Part shown: piece by piece, positions 17,621-27,120 of the stretch
How the letters are laid out: each line of letters opens with the position of its first letter
Position numbering within the stretch: the first letter of the stretch is position 1
Source of the DNA: UBA2287 sp964479665
GTDB taxonomy: Bacteria; Bacteroidota; Bacteroidia; Bacteroidales; Tenuifilaceae
DNA length: 64,000 bases
Assembly: GCA_964479665.1 (NCBI GenBank)
Contig: CAYZNN010000003.1
Location: 86,605 to 150,604 of the forward strand
Direction: 5' to 3'
The notes under the pieces: model-generated
What the model saw: only the letters and a program-made list of their open reading frames with translations
What the model was told of the DNA's origin: nothing
Database searches by the model: none
Translations under genes and position numbers: made by a program

Positions 17621-19636
17621 ATGGATACAAGTAAACCTAATGATCAGATCGGAAACGATCGGTTCGGCAACGCCGAAAGTACGCCTAATGCCCCAATTGT
17701 TGAGAGCGCTGAAAATATTATGCAGCCAACAGGCATTGAGCCTGAAGTTACTGAAGAAAAGGTAATTGAAGCCCCAATTGAATCGCATGACGATGAAGAG
17801 ACCGAGGATCTACAGCCAATTGCTTTGGATGAAGAGTTTGAGGCAGACGTTGTAGACGAAGACGAAGAAGAATTTGACGATGAGCAGGACGATTCTGACC
17901 CAAAGGCTGCGATTGATTATTCGCAACACACACGTGAGCAGCTTGTAGATGCTCTAAAAGTTTTACTCGATGTAAAGTCTGCTCAACGCATTAGAGGTGA
18001 GGTGGAGAGCATAAAAATAAATTTTTACAAAAAGTTAAAAGCCGAGGTAGAGAAAAAACGGAAGGATTGGGCCGAAGGAGGTGGTAACATTGAGGAGTTT
18101 GAGATTCCCGAAGATAGTATGGAGCCACAACTTAAAGAATTGTTGAAACAATATAGGGAACTAAAAGCCAAAACCAACCGTGAGCTTGAGGACCAAAAGT
18201 TTAAGAACCTCGAAGTTAAACAGGCAATTATAGAACAAATAAAGGATCTTGTTAATAAAGGCGAATCGGTTAATCAAACTTTTCAAGAATTTCGGGAATT
18301 ACAGCAACGCTGGCGCGAGGCAGGCCCCGTTCCTCAGGCGAACCTCAACGATTTATGGGAGAATTACCACCACCATGTTCAGAATTTTTACGATTTCGTT
18401 AAAATAAATAAGGAGCTTCGCGACTTAGACCTGAAGAAGAATTTGGAAGAAAAAATAAAACTGTGCGAAAAAGCCGAAGAACTTATTCTGGAACCATCTA
18501 TTGTTAATGCTTTCATAAAACTTCAGAAGTATCATAACTCGTGGCGTGAAATAGGACCCGTACCCAATGAGAATAAAACTGAAATTTGGGAGCGATTCAA
18601 AGAGGCAACGGCAATTATAAATCGGAAGCATCAGGAGCATTTCGAGAAACTTCGCGACGAGCAAAAAGCAAATTACGATGCCAAAAAAGCTCTGTGCGAA
18701 AAAGCAGAGGAATTGGCAGCCCTGGTAATTAGTTCCAACAAGGAGTGGAATAAGCGATCAAAAGAGATGATTGAGTTGCAAAAAGTTTGGAAAACCATTG
18801 GTTTTGCTCCAAAAAAGGAAAACAACAGGGTTTACGAACGATTCCGTAGCGCATGCGACTCTTTCTTTAGCAATAAACGCGACTTTTATGAGGACTCAAG
18901 AGAAGAGCAGCAAAATAATTTGCAACTTAAAATGGAACTTTGTCTACAAGCCGAATCCCTTAAGGATAACAACGATTGGAAGAAAACTGCCGATGAGATG
19001 ATTGCTTTGCAAAAACGTTGGAAAGAAATTGGCCCAGTTCCCCGTAGGCAAAGCGACGAAGTTTGGAAACGTTTCCGGGCCGCTTGCGATGATTTCTTCA
19101 ATCGGAAATCGAAACATTTTTCTCAAGTCGATAATAAGTACGAAGAAAACCTTAAAGCCAAAGAAGATCTGATTGCAGAAATTGAGAACTATCAGGTTAG
19201 CGACGATTTAGAGGCAAACCTTCAGGCACTAAAGGATTTTCAGCGCCGTTGGAGCGAAATTGGTTTTGTACCCATTAAGAAGAAGGAGGAAATTCAAAAA
19301 CGCTACCGCGAAGCGCTCAACAAGCATTTCTCGAAAATCAATGTCGACGAGTCGCGCAAGAGCATCATGCGTTTCAAATCGAAGATTGATACGGTGCACG
19401 GAAAACCCAAGCAGGAACAAAAACTTCGAAGCGAACGCGATAGGCTTTTCAATCAGTTGAAACAAACCGAAAGCGATATTATACTTTGGGAAAATAACAT
19501 TGGCTTCTTTTCCAAATCGAAAAATGCCGAGCAGCTTATAAAGGATGTGGAACGCAAAATCGAAAAGGCTAAAGAATCCATAAAACTAATCGAGGAGAAA
19601 ATACGGTTAATAGATAAGATGGAATCCGAATCGTAA
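17621..19636 (+). CDS. DUF349 repeat protein
   Basis: A 671-residue, highly charged, predicted cytoplasmic protein. The first 100 or so residues are acidic and low in complexity. Then come five DUF349 modules of about 70-75 residues, each with a [RSV]W+-[IA]G.-P motif and a basic helical end: REAGPVP, REIGPVP, KTIGFAP, KEIGPVP and SEIGFVP. The C-terminus (from about 585) is predicted coiled coil. DUF349 proteins are widespread in Bacteroidota and Actinobacteria; their function is unknown, though the helical modules suggest nucleic acid or protein binding. pyrG follows after 16 bases. Confidence 0.88.
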   Translation: MDTSKPNDQIGNDRFGNAESTPNAPIVESAENIMQPTGIEPEVTEEKVIEAPIESHDDEETEDLQPIALDEEFEADVVDEDEEEFDDEQDDSDPKAAIDYSQHTREQLVDALKVLLDVKSAQRIRGEVESIKINFYKKLKAEVEKKRKDWAEGGGNIEEFEIPEDSMEPQLKELLKQYRELKAKTNRELEDQKFKNLEVKQAIIEQIKDLVNKGESVNQTFQEFRELQQRWREAGPVPQANLNDLWENYHHHVQNFYDFVKINKELRDLDLKKNLEEKIKLCEKAEELILEPSIVNAFIKLQKYHNSWREIGPVPNENKTEIWERFKEATAIINRKHQEHFEKLRDEQKANYDAKKALCEKAEELAALVISSNKEWNKRSKEMIELQKVWKTIGFAPKKENNRVYERFRSACDSFFSNKRDFYEDSREEQQNNLQLKMELCLQAESLKDNNDWKKTADEMIALQKRWKEIGPVPRRQSDEVWKRFRAACDDFFNRKSKHFSQVDNKYEENLKAKEDLIAEIENYQVSDDLEANLQALKDFQRRWSEIGFVPIKKKEEIQKRYREALNKHFSKINVDESRKSIMRFKSKIDTVHGKPKQEQKLRSERDRLFNQLKQTESDIILWENNIGFFSKSKNAEQLIKDVERKIEKAKESIKLIEEKIRLIDKMESES

Positions 19637-19652
19637 TTCAATTTATTTTACC

Positions 19653-21278
19653 ATGCCGCACGTTACCAAGTACGTTTTTGTTACCGGTGGGGTAACCTCA
19701 TCGTTGGGAAAAGGGATCATATCGGCCTCGTTGGCCAAATTGCTTCAGAGTCGTGGCTACAGTGTAACCATACAAAAACTCGACCCCTATATTAATGTCG
19801 ATCCAGGAACTTTGAATCCCTACGAGCATGGCGAGTGCTTTGTAACTGAGGATGGTGCCGAAACCGATTTGGATCTCGGTCATTACGAGCGGTTTCTGAA
19901 TATTCACACCACCAAGGGCAACAATGTTACTACCGGAAAAATATATCAAACCGTAATAAACAAGGAGAGAAGGGGTGAGTATTTGGGCAAAACGGTACAG
20001 GTTATCCCTCATATTACCGATGAAATTAAACGACGAATTAAACTGCTGGGAACCAAGCAGAAGTTCGATGTTGTAATTACTGAGATTGGAGGAACCGTTG
20101 GCGATATTGAGTCGTTACCCTACATTGAAGCTGTGCGACAGCTTAGGTGGGAACTGGGCCCTACCAATTCGGCATTTGTGCATTTAACTCTGGTACCCTT
20201 TCTGGCTGCATCGCGAGAATTGAAAACCAAGCCAACCCAGCATTCGGTTAAGGTTATGCTCGAAAATGGAATCCAACCCGATGTGCTGGTGCTTCGAACA
20301 GAACATCCTTTAAATGTCGAGATTCGTCGGAAGGTTGCCCTTTTTTGCAACGTCGACCTCGATTCGGTTATCGAGTCCATTGATGTTTCAACAATTTACG
20401 AAGTTCCTCTCCTTATGCAAAAGGAGAAACTCGATGAAATTGTACTGCGCAAGCTTAACCTTCCCATTGGCGAGGAGCCCCAAATGAAACCCTGGAAACA
20501 GTTTGTTTCCAAACTCAAAAATCCGAAAAATAGGGTTCGAATTGGTTTGGTTGGTAAGTATGTCGAATTACCCGATGCATACAAATCGATTGTGGAGGCG
20601 CTTATACATGCAGGTGCCAGCAACGAGGCTAAGGTTGAAATTGTGTCGGTGCATTCAGAAGATATAAATGAAGTTACCATTCAGGATAAACTGGGATCGC
20701 TTAAAGGTATACTAGTTGCTCCCGGCTTTGGCCATAGGGGCATTGAAGGTAAAATACTAGCTTGCAAGTTTGCCCGCGAAAATGGGATTCCCTTTTTTGG
20801 CATTTGCTTAGGCATGCAGTGTGCAGTTATAGAATTTGCCCGAAATGTTTTGGGAATGGAAAATGCTCATTCAACAGAAATGATGCACACAACTCCATAC
20901 CCAGTAATCGACCTGATGGAGAACCAAAAAGGAGTAACCGATAAAGGAGGCACCATGCGTTTGGGCGCTTACCCATGCAGCATTAAAAAGGATTCGAAAG
21001 CATATGAGGCATACAATAAAACTGAAGTGTCTGAAAGGCACAGGCATAGGTACGAGTTTAATAATACCTATTTGGCTCAATTCGAGCAAAAGGGCATGCG
21101 CCCTGTGGGAATTAACCCCGAAACCTGCCTGGTAGAGATGATTGAAATCCCTAATCACCCCTGGTTTATTAGCGTTCAGTTTCATCCCGAATACAAAAGT
21201 ACTGTAATGGATCCTCATCCTTTGTTTGTTAATTTTGTAAAAGCTGCCCTTAATTATCAAAAAGCGAGCGATAAATGA
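19653..21278 (+). CDS. pyrG: CTP synthase
   Basis: CTP synthase aminates UTP to CTP with ATP and glutamine. The 541-residue protein has the synthetase domain (1 to about 270) with the P-loop GGVTSSLGKGI (12-22) and a class I glutamine amidotransferase domain (about 295-541) with nucleophile Cys385 in FFGICLGMQ and the His-Glu pair in QFHPEYKS. All catalytic residues are present and the length is typical. Its last 4 bases overlap the start of the VirK-like gene (ATGA), so the two are translationally coupled. In many Bacteroidota yidC follows pyrG; here it does not. Confidence 0.97.
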   Translation: MPHVTKYVFVTGGVTSSLGKGIISASLAKLLQSRGYSVTIQKLDPYINVDPGTLNPYEHGECFVTEDGAETDLDLGHYERFLNIHTTKGNNVTTGKIYQTVINKERRGEYLGKTVQVIPHITDEIKRRIKLLGTKQKFDVVITEIGGTVGDIESLPYIEAVRQLRWELGPTNSAFVHLTLVPFLAASRELKTKPTQHSVKVMLENGIQPDVLVLRTEHPLNVEIRRKVALFCNVDLDSVIESIDVSTIYEVPLLMQKEKLDEIVLRKLNLPIGEEPQMKPWKQFVSKLKNPKNRVRIGLVGKYVELPDAYKSIVEALIHAGASNEAKVEIVSVHSEDINEVTIQDKLGSLKGILVAPGFGHRGIEGKILACKFARENGIPFFGICLGMQCAVIEFARNVLGMENAHSTEMMHTTPYPVIDLMENQKGVTDKGGTMRLGAYPCSIKKDSKAYEAYNKTEVSERHRHRYEFNNTYLAQFEQKGMRPVGINPETCLVEMIEIPNHPWFISVQFHPEYKSTVMDPHPLFVNFVKAALNYQKASDK

Positions 21279-21748
21279 ACCGAATAATTATAATACTTTT
21301 CCTATTTTTCCCCATTTTGGCTATTGCACAGGGAAAACAAATAACCGATTTCGAAACGCTAATGAAAACCCTTAATACTGGGGGGCAAGTTAGGGTTGTT
21401 ATTGAATACGGCAAATGCCAGTTAATAGTCGATAATGAAATACAGAAAGAATCGCCCAATGCTATCAGTGGCCTAAACATCGATACTTACGAATTCTTTG
21501 CCCGAAAAACGGTTCGAAATAACGAAAAAGCATTTCTAGTATTTTCAGAGAATAAATTAATTCAGAACCCCAAGGGTAAGGGGTATGTATATAATTACGG
21601 AAAGGTGCGTATCGACGAGGATGGAGAGGTGAAAATTACTGTTTCGTATGTCGATCCCTTAACGCTCGAGGAAACTATGACCGAAAAATTCTTCACAATC
21701 ATTAATAACGGGAAAAATAGTGGGGCTCTTTACATTTTCCAATTGTAG
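21275..21748 (+). CDS. VirK-like secreted protein of unknown function
   Basis: A 157-residue exported protein with a signal peptide (1-19, ending ILAIAQ). The part TFETLMKTLNTGG-like, QVRVVIEYGKCQL and later GLNIDTYEFF resembles the VirK family (Pfam VirK), named after an Agrobacterium gene of unknown biochemical function. The single Cys in GKCQL matches the family pattern as I recall it. It overlaps pyrG by four bases and precedes an intrinsic terminator. The link to CTP synthase is positional only. The family call is from memory of the pattern and is moderately secure. Confidence 0.6.
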   Translation: MNRIIIILFLFFPILAIAQGKQITDFETLMKTLNTGGQVRVVIEYGKCQLIVDNEIQKESPNAISGLNIDTYEFFARKTVRNNEKAFLVFSENKLIQNPKGKGYVYNYGKVRIDEDGEVKITVSYVDPLTLEETMTEKFFTIINNGKNSGALYIFQL

Positions 21749-21773
21749 ATTTATATTATACCTAATATTATTT

Positions 21774-21799
21774 AAGTCCTACGAGTTAGGACTTTTTTT
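21774..21799 (+). terminator. Intrinsic terminator after the VirK-like gene
   Basis: Arms AAGTCCTA (21774-21781) and TAGGACTT (21787-21794), 5-base loop, then a T run to 21799. It ends the DUF349-pyrG-VirK-like transcript and precedes the nuclease gene by 26 bases. Confidence 0.88.
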
Positions 21800-21825
21800 G
21801 TACCTTAGTTATTCAACTTTTTATC

Positions 21826-24702
21826 ATGGTTTCCTTTCTTCAGGAGGTAGTGAACGATTTGAAAAATCGTTTTCCTCAGGGTTTTGAAAATGTAACTTTA
21901 GTTTTTCCGAATAGGAGAGCAAGCGTTTTTTTTATTCATTACTTAGCGCAAAGTATCGATAAACCAGTTTGGGCTCCCAAAACCGTAACCATAAGCGATA
22001 TAATGCTTAGGTTGTCGGGTTTGAAAATGGCCGATTCCATTTCGTTGGTTTTTAATTTATACAATTGCTTTTGCCAAATTACTAAAAGTAACGAGCCCTT
22101 CGACGAATTTTATTTTTGGGGAGAAGTATTATTATCCGATTTCGACCAGCTTGATAAGCATTTGGTCGATGCCCAGAAACTATTCTCGAATATTAAGGAT
22201 TTAAAGGAAATTGAGGCCCAATTCGATTTTTTAACTCCCCAGCAGCGTCAGGTGCTTTCCGATTACCTTGGAGTAATGGGGACACAATCGGAACTGGCCG
22301 ATAAATACTTGGGTATTTGGGAAAAACTGTGGCCCATTTATACTCAATTTAAAAAATCTTTACTTTCTCAGGGTGAGTGCTACGAGGGCATGGCATACCG
22401 TTTAGCGAGCGAAAAAATGAATGGTTCAGTTTCTAACTCTGAAACGGACAAATCCATCGCATTTATTGGTTTTAATACGCTGAATGTATGCGAACATCAA
22501 CTCTTTAACCATATCAAAAGAAATGGCAATGCCCTGTTTTACTGGGATATAATTGACTTTTTGCAACCTACCGATGAGGCTAATGCAACCATTTGGGAGA
22601 ATCTGAAACTTTACCCAAATGCATTGAAAAGGGAAACTCAGAATGCTAAGGAAAATAAACCTAAAGTTACCATAGTAACCTCACCCAATGTGGTTTCGCA
22701 GGCAAAACTCCTACCCAAAATATTTAACGAATTGGTCAACGGCAACTCTGAAATTGATATTAATACCGCCATTGTATTACCCAACGAAAGTATTCTGCTT
22801 CCAGTTTTACGATCCATTCCCGAATCAAGTAATTTAATAAATGTAACCATTGGCTATCCCTTAAAAGAAACGCCAGCATACGGATTGGCTGAGCTTCTGG
22901 TGCGGTTGCAAATGAATGCAAAAACTGATTTGGATGGAGAGAAAACTTTTTACTTTCGAAATGTTTTGGCGCTGCTCAATCACCCTTTTATCCGGCTTTG
23001 CGATCCGAACTTTTCCAAACTATTACTTAAAAGTATTAAGAATCAGAATGTTTTGTTCCCTTCGCAATCGCTTTTTGCCGACTCCCCATTGCTTTGCAAA
23101 ATTTTTAAACCGGTAGAGAGCGGTATGGCTCTATGCGATTACTTGATGGATGTATGTTCGTTGGTAACCAGCAAAATGGCTGCAATGGATGAAGGTGACT
23201 ATGATGCATCGAATACCATTAATATCGAGTTTTTACTGGCCCTTCTCCGTAGTATTACCCGATTAAAGTCCAATATTGTTAAGTACGAATTCAATGTTGG
23301 TCATAAAGTTTTTTTTCAGTTGCTTAAGAAGGTTTTCTTACAGGAGCGCGTTTCTTTCGAGGGCGAACCCCTTTCTGGTGTTCAGGTTATGGGTTTTTTA
23401 GAGACCCGCGTGCTCAACTTCGAAAACATTGTAATTCTTTCGTTTAACGACGATTTAGTACCGGGAAAGCCTAGTCAGGTTTCCTTCGTGTCGCCATCGT
23501 TACGAAAAGCATTCGGATTACCAAATCATAGGAATAATGAAGCCATTTATGCTTACAACTTTTTCCGACTTTTAGGAAGGGCAAAAAATGTTTACCTTGT
23601 TTATAGTGCTCGCACAGAAGGGGGTGCTTCGGGTGAGTTAAGCCGTTTTGCTTTGCAGCTTCAAATGGAGTATATGCCCAATTTGGTTCGAATGGTCGAT
23701 GTAGGTTTCAACCTTAGCTTGGCTGCAAGTGCCCCTATTTCCATTGATAAAACGCCTGAGATTCTGAACGAGTTAATTGAACGGTTAAGCAAGAAGTACA
23801 ATAGCATTAGTCTTTCTCCTAGTGGTCTTATTGCCTACATATCCTGTCCGTTACGTTTCTACTTTCGGTATGTAGTTGGCCTCTCCGAAACCGACGAGGT
23901 GGCCGAGGAGGTAGATGCTGTTCTCTTTGGAAAAATCATCCACTCTACAATCGATACGTTATATCAACCACATTGTGGTACCTGGCTAAATGCGCGAAGC
24001 ATTAAGGCATTATCTGCCAATAGTTTGCAAATTGAATCGGTTCTTGACCAATCGATAATAGAGCACTTTGTTGGTTCCCATGCAGGTTCAGCAAAAAACC
24101 TGCTTTCGGGACGAAATGTGCTCATTCGAAATGCACTACTACATTTGGTAAAAAGGGTGCTGGCAGTAGACGAGCAGCGGGCACCCTTCTTTTTAGTGGG
24201 ACATGAGCAGGAAACGGCTTTTAAAATTTCTTCGAGTATGAATGGAAGCCCCTTGGACGTTACCATTCGAGGTTCAATCGATAGGCTCGAAGGGAACGAG
24301 GGTAAGTTTACAATAATCGATTTTAAAACAGGAAGCAACTTCGATAAGGGCCAAGTCAAAAATATTGAGGGTTTATTCCAAACAGCAACCATTGGAAAAA
24401 ACAAGGAGGTTTTTCAAATTCTCTGTTATTCGCAATCTGTTGTAGAACAATATGGAGCACATACGGTTCAGCCATTCGTATGGTTTGTTCGAACAGTATT
24501 CCCGGGCGATACACCCAGCATTATAATTGGCGAGAAGACTAATAAAATACCTGTAAATAATTTTATTGATTATTCTGAAGAATTCAAAAAGCATTTAACT
24601 GCCTTGGTAAATTCAATATTCAATACCAATGAACCTTTTGCTCAAACAAGCCATGTACAAAACTGTAAAACCTGCCCTTACCGTGGAATTTGCAATAGGT
24701 AA
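21826..24702 (+). CDS. AddB-like PD-(D/E)XK exonuclease with 4Fe-4S cluster
   Basis: A 958-residue protein resembling the AddB subunit of AddAB recombination nucleases. The N-terminal two thirds resemble an inactivated superfamily 1 helicase (start LVFPNRRASVFF) without a functional Walker A. The C-terminal nuclease domain has Asp819 in RGSIDRLE and IIDFKTG with Asp832 and Lys834. Four cysteines fit the iron-sulphur staple: Cys674 in YISCPLRFYF and the C-terminal C-x2-C-x5-C (947, 950, 956). In Bacteroidota this gene is usually beside a UvrD-like helicase/nuclease partner; none is in this window. It converges on trkH with an 11-base gap. Confidence 0.86.
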   Translation: MVSFLQEVVNDLKNRFPQGFENVTLVFPNRRASVFFIHYLAQSIDKPVWAPKTVTISDIMLRLSGLKMADSISLVFNLYNCFCQITKSNEPFDEFYFWGEVLLSDFDQLDKHLVDAQKLFSNIKDLKEIEAQFDFLTPQQRQVLSDYLGVMGTQSELADKYLGIWEKLWPIYTQFKKSLLSQGECYEGMAYRLASEKMNGSVSNSETDKSIAFIGFNTLNVCEHQLFNHIKRNGNALFYWDIIDFLQPTDEANATIWENLKLYPNALKRETQNAKENKPKVTIVTSPNVVSQAKLLPKIFNELVNGNSEIDINTAIVLPNESILLPVLRSIPESSNLINVTIGYPLKETPAYGLAELLVRLQMNAKTDLDGEKTFYFRNVLALLNHPFIRLCDPNFSKLLLKSIKNQNVLFPSQSLFADSPLLCKIFKPVESGMALCDYLMDVCSLVTSKMAAMDEGDYDASNTINIEFLLALLRSITRLKSNIVKYEFNVGHKVFFQLLKKVFLQERVSFEGEPLSGVQVMGFLETRVLNFENIVILSFNDDLVPGKPSQVSFVSPSLRKAFGLPNHRNNEAIYAYNFFRLLGRAKNVYLVYSARTEGGASGELSRFALQLQMEYMPNLVRMVDVGFNLSLAASAPISIDKTPEILNELIERLSKKYNSISLSPSGLIAYISCPLRFYFRYVVGLSETDEVAEEVDAVLFGKIIHSTIDTLYQPHCGTWLNARSIKALSANSLQIESVLDQSIIEHFVGSHAGSAKNLLSGRNVLIRNALLHLVKRVLAVDEQRAPFFLVGHEQETAFKISSSMNGSPLDVTIRGSIDRLEGNEGKFTIIDFKTGSNFDKGQVKNIEGLFQTATIGKNKEVFQILCYSQSVVEQYGAHTVQPFVWFVRTVFPGDTPSIIIGEKTNKIPVNNFIDYSEEFKKHLTALVNSIFNTNEPFAQTSHVQNCKTCPYRGICNR

Positions 24703-24713
24703 CCAACCGCAAA

Positions 24714-26156
24714 TTAAAAATTTCCCTTTTTTATCATAAATAGAGCGACAATATTGAAAATTTCAAGTCGGCCCAAAAGCATATTGATTGATAAAACAAA
24801 CTTACCAAGGGAAGGAAGGGATGAGTAGTTGGAGAGCGAACTAACATCACCAAAGCCCGGACCCACATTGCCAATGGTAGCAATCGAAGCCGAAAAGGCA
24901 GTGTACAAATCAACATCGAGTGCGGTTAAAATGAGGGTTGTTAAAAAGAACGTAAAAACGTAAAGTACAAGGAATGTGAGCGTTAGCCTTTCCAGTTGCT
25001 CGCTAACAACCCTGCCATTCATTCGAACCATAAAAACAGCCCTTGGATGCTGAATGAGTTTCAGTTGCTTGCCAAGAGATTTAAAGAAAAGGAAAACCCT
25101 GTCGAATTTCAGTCCGCCCGAAGTGGACCCCACCATAGCGCATTGAATGGTAAAGTATATAAGAATAATTTGAACTAACGGGGGCCAAAGGTTTGAGTCG
25201 GCATTGGCAAAGCCGGTAGTTGAGCCCAGCGAAACCACCTGAAATGCTCCGTAGCGAAGCGAATCCCAAAAGTTATAGTACCCCGAAAAGAAAAGTTTGA
25301 GGGTTACAATAGTAACACCTATAGCAAGAATTCCTATAAATGCTCTGACTGTTTGGGTAGTGAACACATTCTCGCTTCTTCCGCTAACAGTACTGAAAAG
25401 TAGCCCGAAGTGCAGGCCCGAAACCACCATGAAGAAAATAATGATATAATCGATTATGGGGCTGTTATAATGCCCTACACTCAGATTTTTTGTTGAAAAA
25501 CCGCCCGTTGCAATTGTGGCAAAGGAGTGGTTTAAGGCATCGAAAAAACTCATGCCCGCCAAAGTAAGCAAAACGGTTTCGATCAGGGTTAAACCTACAT
25601 AAACTATAACCAGTATATGAACAATTTTTCGGGCTTTGTATCTGAAATTGAGCTTCGATAGTTCGCTCATCTCAGCATTCAGGAGCGTAATTCTCGAACT
25701 GGTTGAATGGGGAAGTATGAGCAGTACAAACATGATTATACCCACTCCACCTATCCAGTGAGTTGCTGAGCGCCAGAACAGCAGCCCCATGGGCAGGGCT
25801 TCTACGTTGTTGAGTATGGAGGCACCGGTTGTGGTGAACCCCGAAACACTTTCGAACCATGAGTTTATAAGCGAAAACTCACCACCCCACATAATGTAAG
25901 GAAGCATACCCACCAGGCATGTAACAATCCAACCCGATGCGACAATTGCTAATCCTTCAGAAAATGAAATATCATCGTGACTTTCGACAAAAATGAATGG
26001 AAAAAGCCCGAAAATAATGCAAATTAATGCACTGAAAAGCAGCGGTACGGTAGATGTTTCTGATTTAACTGCCGATATTGCAAATGCACTTAACAGGAAA
26101 AATGCATTGAAAAGCAATACGTAACCTGTAAATTTAATTATAACCTCTTTGCGCAT
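24714..26156 (-). CDS. trkH: Potassium uptake protein, TrkH/KtrB family
   Basis: A 480-residue membrane channel subunit for K+ uptake. The four pore loops are recognisable: SGFTTTGASIL, ATIATGGFSTKN, SLGSTTGFANAD and IGNVGPGFGD, each with the central glycine of the selectivity filter. The N-terminal hairpin and about ten hydrophobic helices fit TrkH. TrkH works with the nucleotide-binding TrkA ring; no trkA lies in this window. Instead a 4-helix-bundle/HAMP protein gene ends only 6 bases upstream on the same strand, so the two should be cotranscribed from the TACCTTTG element near 26950. Confidence 0.95.
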   Translation of the reverse strand: MRKEVIIKFTGYVLLFNAFFLLSAFAISAVKSETSTVPLLFSALICIIFGLFPFIFVESHDDISFSEGLAIVASGWIVTCLVGMLPYIMWGGEFSLINSWFESVSGFTTTGASILNNVEALPMGLLFWRSATHWIGGVGIIMFVLLILPHSTSSRITLLNAEMSELSKLNFRYKARKIVHILVIVYVGLTLIETVLLTLAGMSFFDALNHSFATIATGGFSTKNLSVGHYNSPIIDYIIIFFMVVSGLHFGLLFSTVSGRSENVFTTQTVRAFIGILAIGVTIVTLKLFFSGYYNFWDSLRYGAFQVVSLGSTTGFANADSNLWPPLVQIILIYFTIQCAMVGSTSGGLKFDRVFLFFKSLGKQLKLIQHPRAVFMVRMNGRVVSEQLERLTLTFLVLYVFTFFLTTLILTALDVDLYTAFSASIATIGNVGPGFGDVSSLSNYSSLPSLGKFVLSINMLLGRLEIFNIVALFMIKKGNF

Positions 26157-26162
26157 ATGGCA

Positions 26163-26927
26163 TTACTTATTTTCATTCAAACGGTTCAATTTCTGAATGA
26201 GCCCATTAATTTCGTTTCCCAACGTTTTTATCTCGTCGTTGGTGTTTAAATGGATTCTGAGCGAGCGGTCGCGGGGATTGAAAGACTTAACAGCCTCAAT
26301 TAAATCGTGTATGGGCGAAACAAAGTATCTCGAAATGAAAAAGTTCAACAGAAGCGCAAAAACCAATCCCCCAATAATGGCAACTATACCCGGCATTAAT
26401 GCCCTGTGCGATTTATCCTTAAGTATCGATGCTTCGTCGAACATGCTCCGTTGGTTAAGGGTCATGAGTTCTGTAACGGCCAATTTTACATTAATAAACG
26501 ATTGGTGTACGTCCTTCTGGTAAATCAAAATCTCTTCTTGGTTATGGAGAGGCTGTAAGGGTTTTCGCCACTTATTCTTGTATATGCGGTACAAACTATC
26601 GATTCGAGTAACATACAAGTCCTCGCCTTCCTCAGTTATATTGTTTTTGGCAATTGTAAATGCTGCCATAAATGCGCTATCGGCACGATGAATAATATCA
26701 CGACCCGAATCTACCTCGTCGAGAATAACAAGCAGTATGCCGCTATCTTCGCGCTCCAGCGCATCAATCATGGTTTGAGTTGCCTCAATGGTTTTATAGT
26801 TATCGTCTATTAGTGCGCTTACCGAGCGGCTGAGTTTCAAAAATTCTATGGTTGAAACCGCTCCTGCTGCAATTAGCAATGCAATAAGCAGCATGAAACC
26901 AGCCAAAATCTTTTGTTTTAAGTTCAT
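26163..26927 (-). CDS. Membrane 4-helix-bundle sensor with HAMP domain and no output domain
   Basis: A 254-residue protein: first membrane helix (about 8-27), an all-helical periplasmic domain (about 30-175) resembling the four-helix-bundle domain of chemoreceptors, a second membrane helix (about 178-198) and a HAMP linker (about 199-250; ISRYFVSPIHDLIEAVKSF and NDEIKTLGNEIN). The protein stops directly after HAMP: there is no kinase, methyl-accepting, cyclase or phosphatase domain, and no frameshifted remnant follows, since trkH starts 6 bases later. The ORF is open further upstream, but ATG 26927 is chosen because the signal anchor begins there and a -7 element ends 19 bases before it. Function is unknown; it may modulate TrkH or another kinase through HAMP. 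Confidence 0.8.
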   Translation of the reverse strand: MNLKQKILAGFMLLIALLIAAGAVSTIEFLKLSRSVSALIDDNYKTIEATQTMIDALEREDSGILLVILDEVDSGRDIIHRADSAFMAAFTIAKNNITEEGEDLYVTRIDSLYRIYKNKWRKPLQPLHNQEEILIYQKDVHQSFINVKLAVTELMTLNQRSMFDEASILKDKSHRALMPGIVAIIGGLVFALLLNFFISRYFVSPIHDLIEAVKSFNPRDRSLRIHLNTNDEIKTLGNEINGLIQKLNRLNENK

Positions 26928-26946
26928 ATTTGTATGGATTAATTTC

Positions 26947-26954
26947 CAAAGGTA
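26947..26954 (-). promoter_or_regulatory. Bacteroidota -7 element for the HAMP-trkH operon
   Basis: Minus-strand TACCTTTG matches TAnnTTTG and ends 19 bases before the ATG at 26927. It decides this start over the longer upstream frame. No TTG at -33 spacing. Confidence 0.45.
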
Positions 26955-27055
26955 ATATTCGAATATGGTAAATTGTTCTTTAATATTCCGTTTTATTTTG
27001 GAAATTATTTGAAGGGAACAGCAATAAACGCTAATTATCACAAAGGAAAGAAGAA

Positions 27056-27074
27056 TTCAGGCTAATAGCCTGAA
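27056..27074. repeat. Small hairpin between the HAMP gene and the preceding membrane protein gene
   Basis: Arms TTCAGGC and GCCTGAA around a 5-base loop, in the 193-base gap. No T run follows on the minus strand, so it is only a weak terminator candidate for the gene at 27121. Confidence 0.3.
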
Positions 27075-27120
27075 GTAATGGCGTAAAAAGGGAGGGCTTT
27101 ATTAATTTGTAGTCGCTTTT

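Noticed and set aside
24703..24713. Hairpin terminator between the convergent nuclease and trkH genes
   Set aside because: Only an AT-rich sequence with no convincing stem is present.
26928..27041. Upstream start of the HAMP protein at 27041
   Set aside because: The signal anchor begins at 26927 and a -7 promoter element lies in between.
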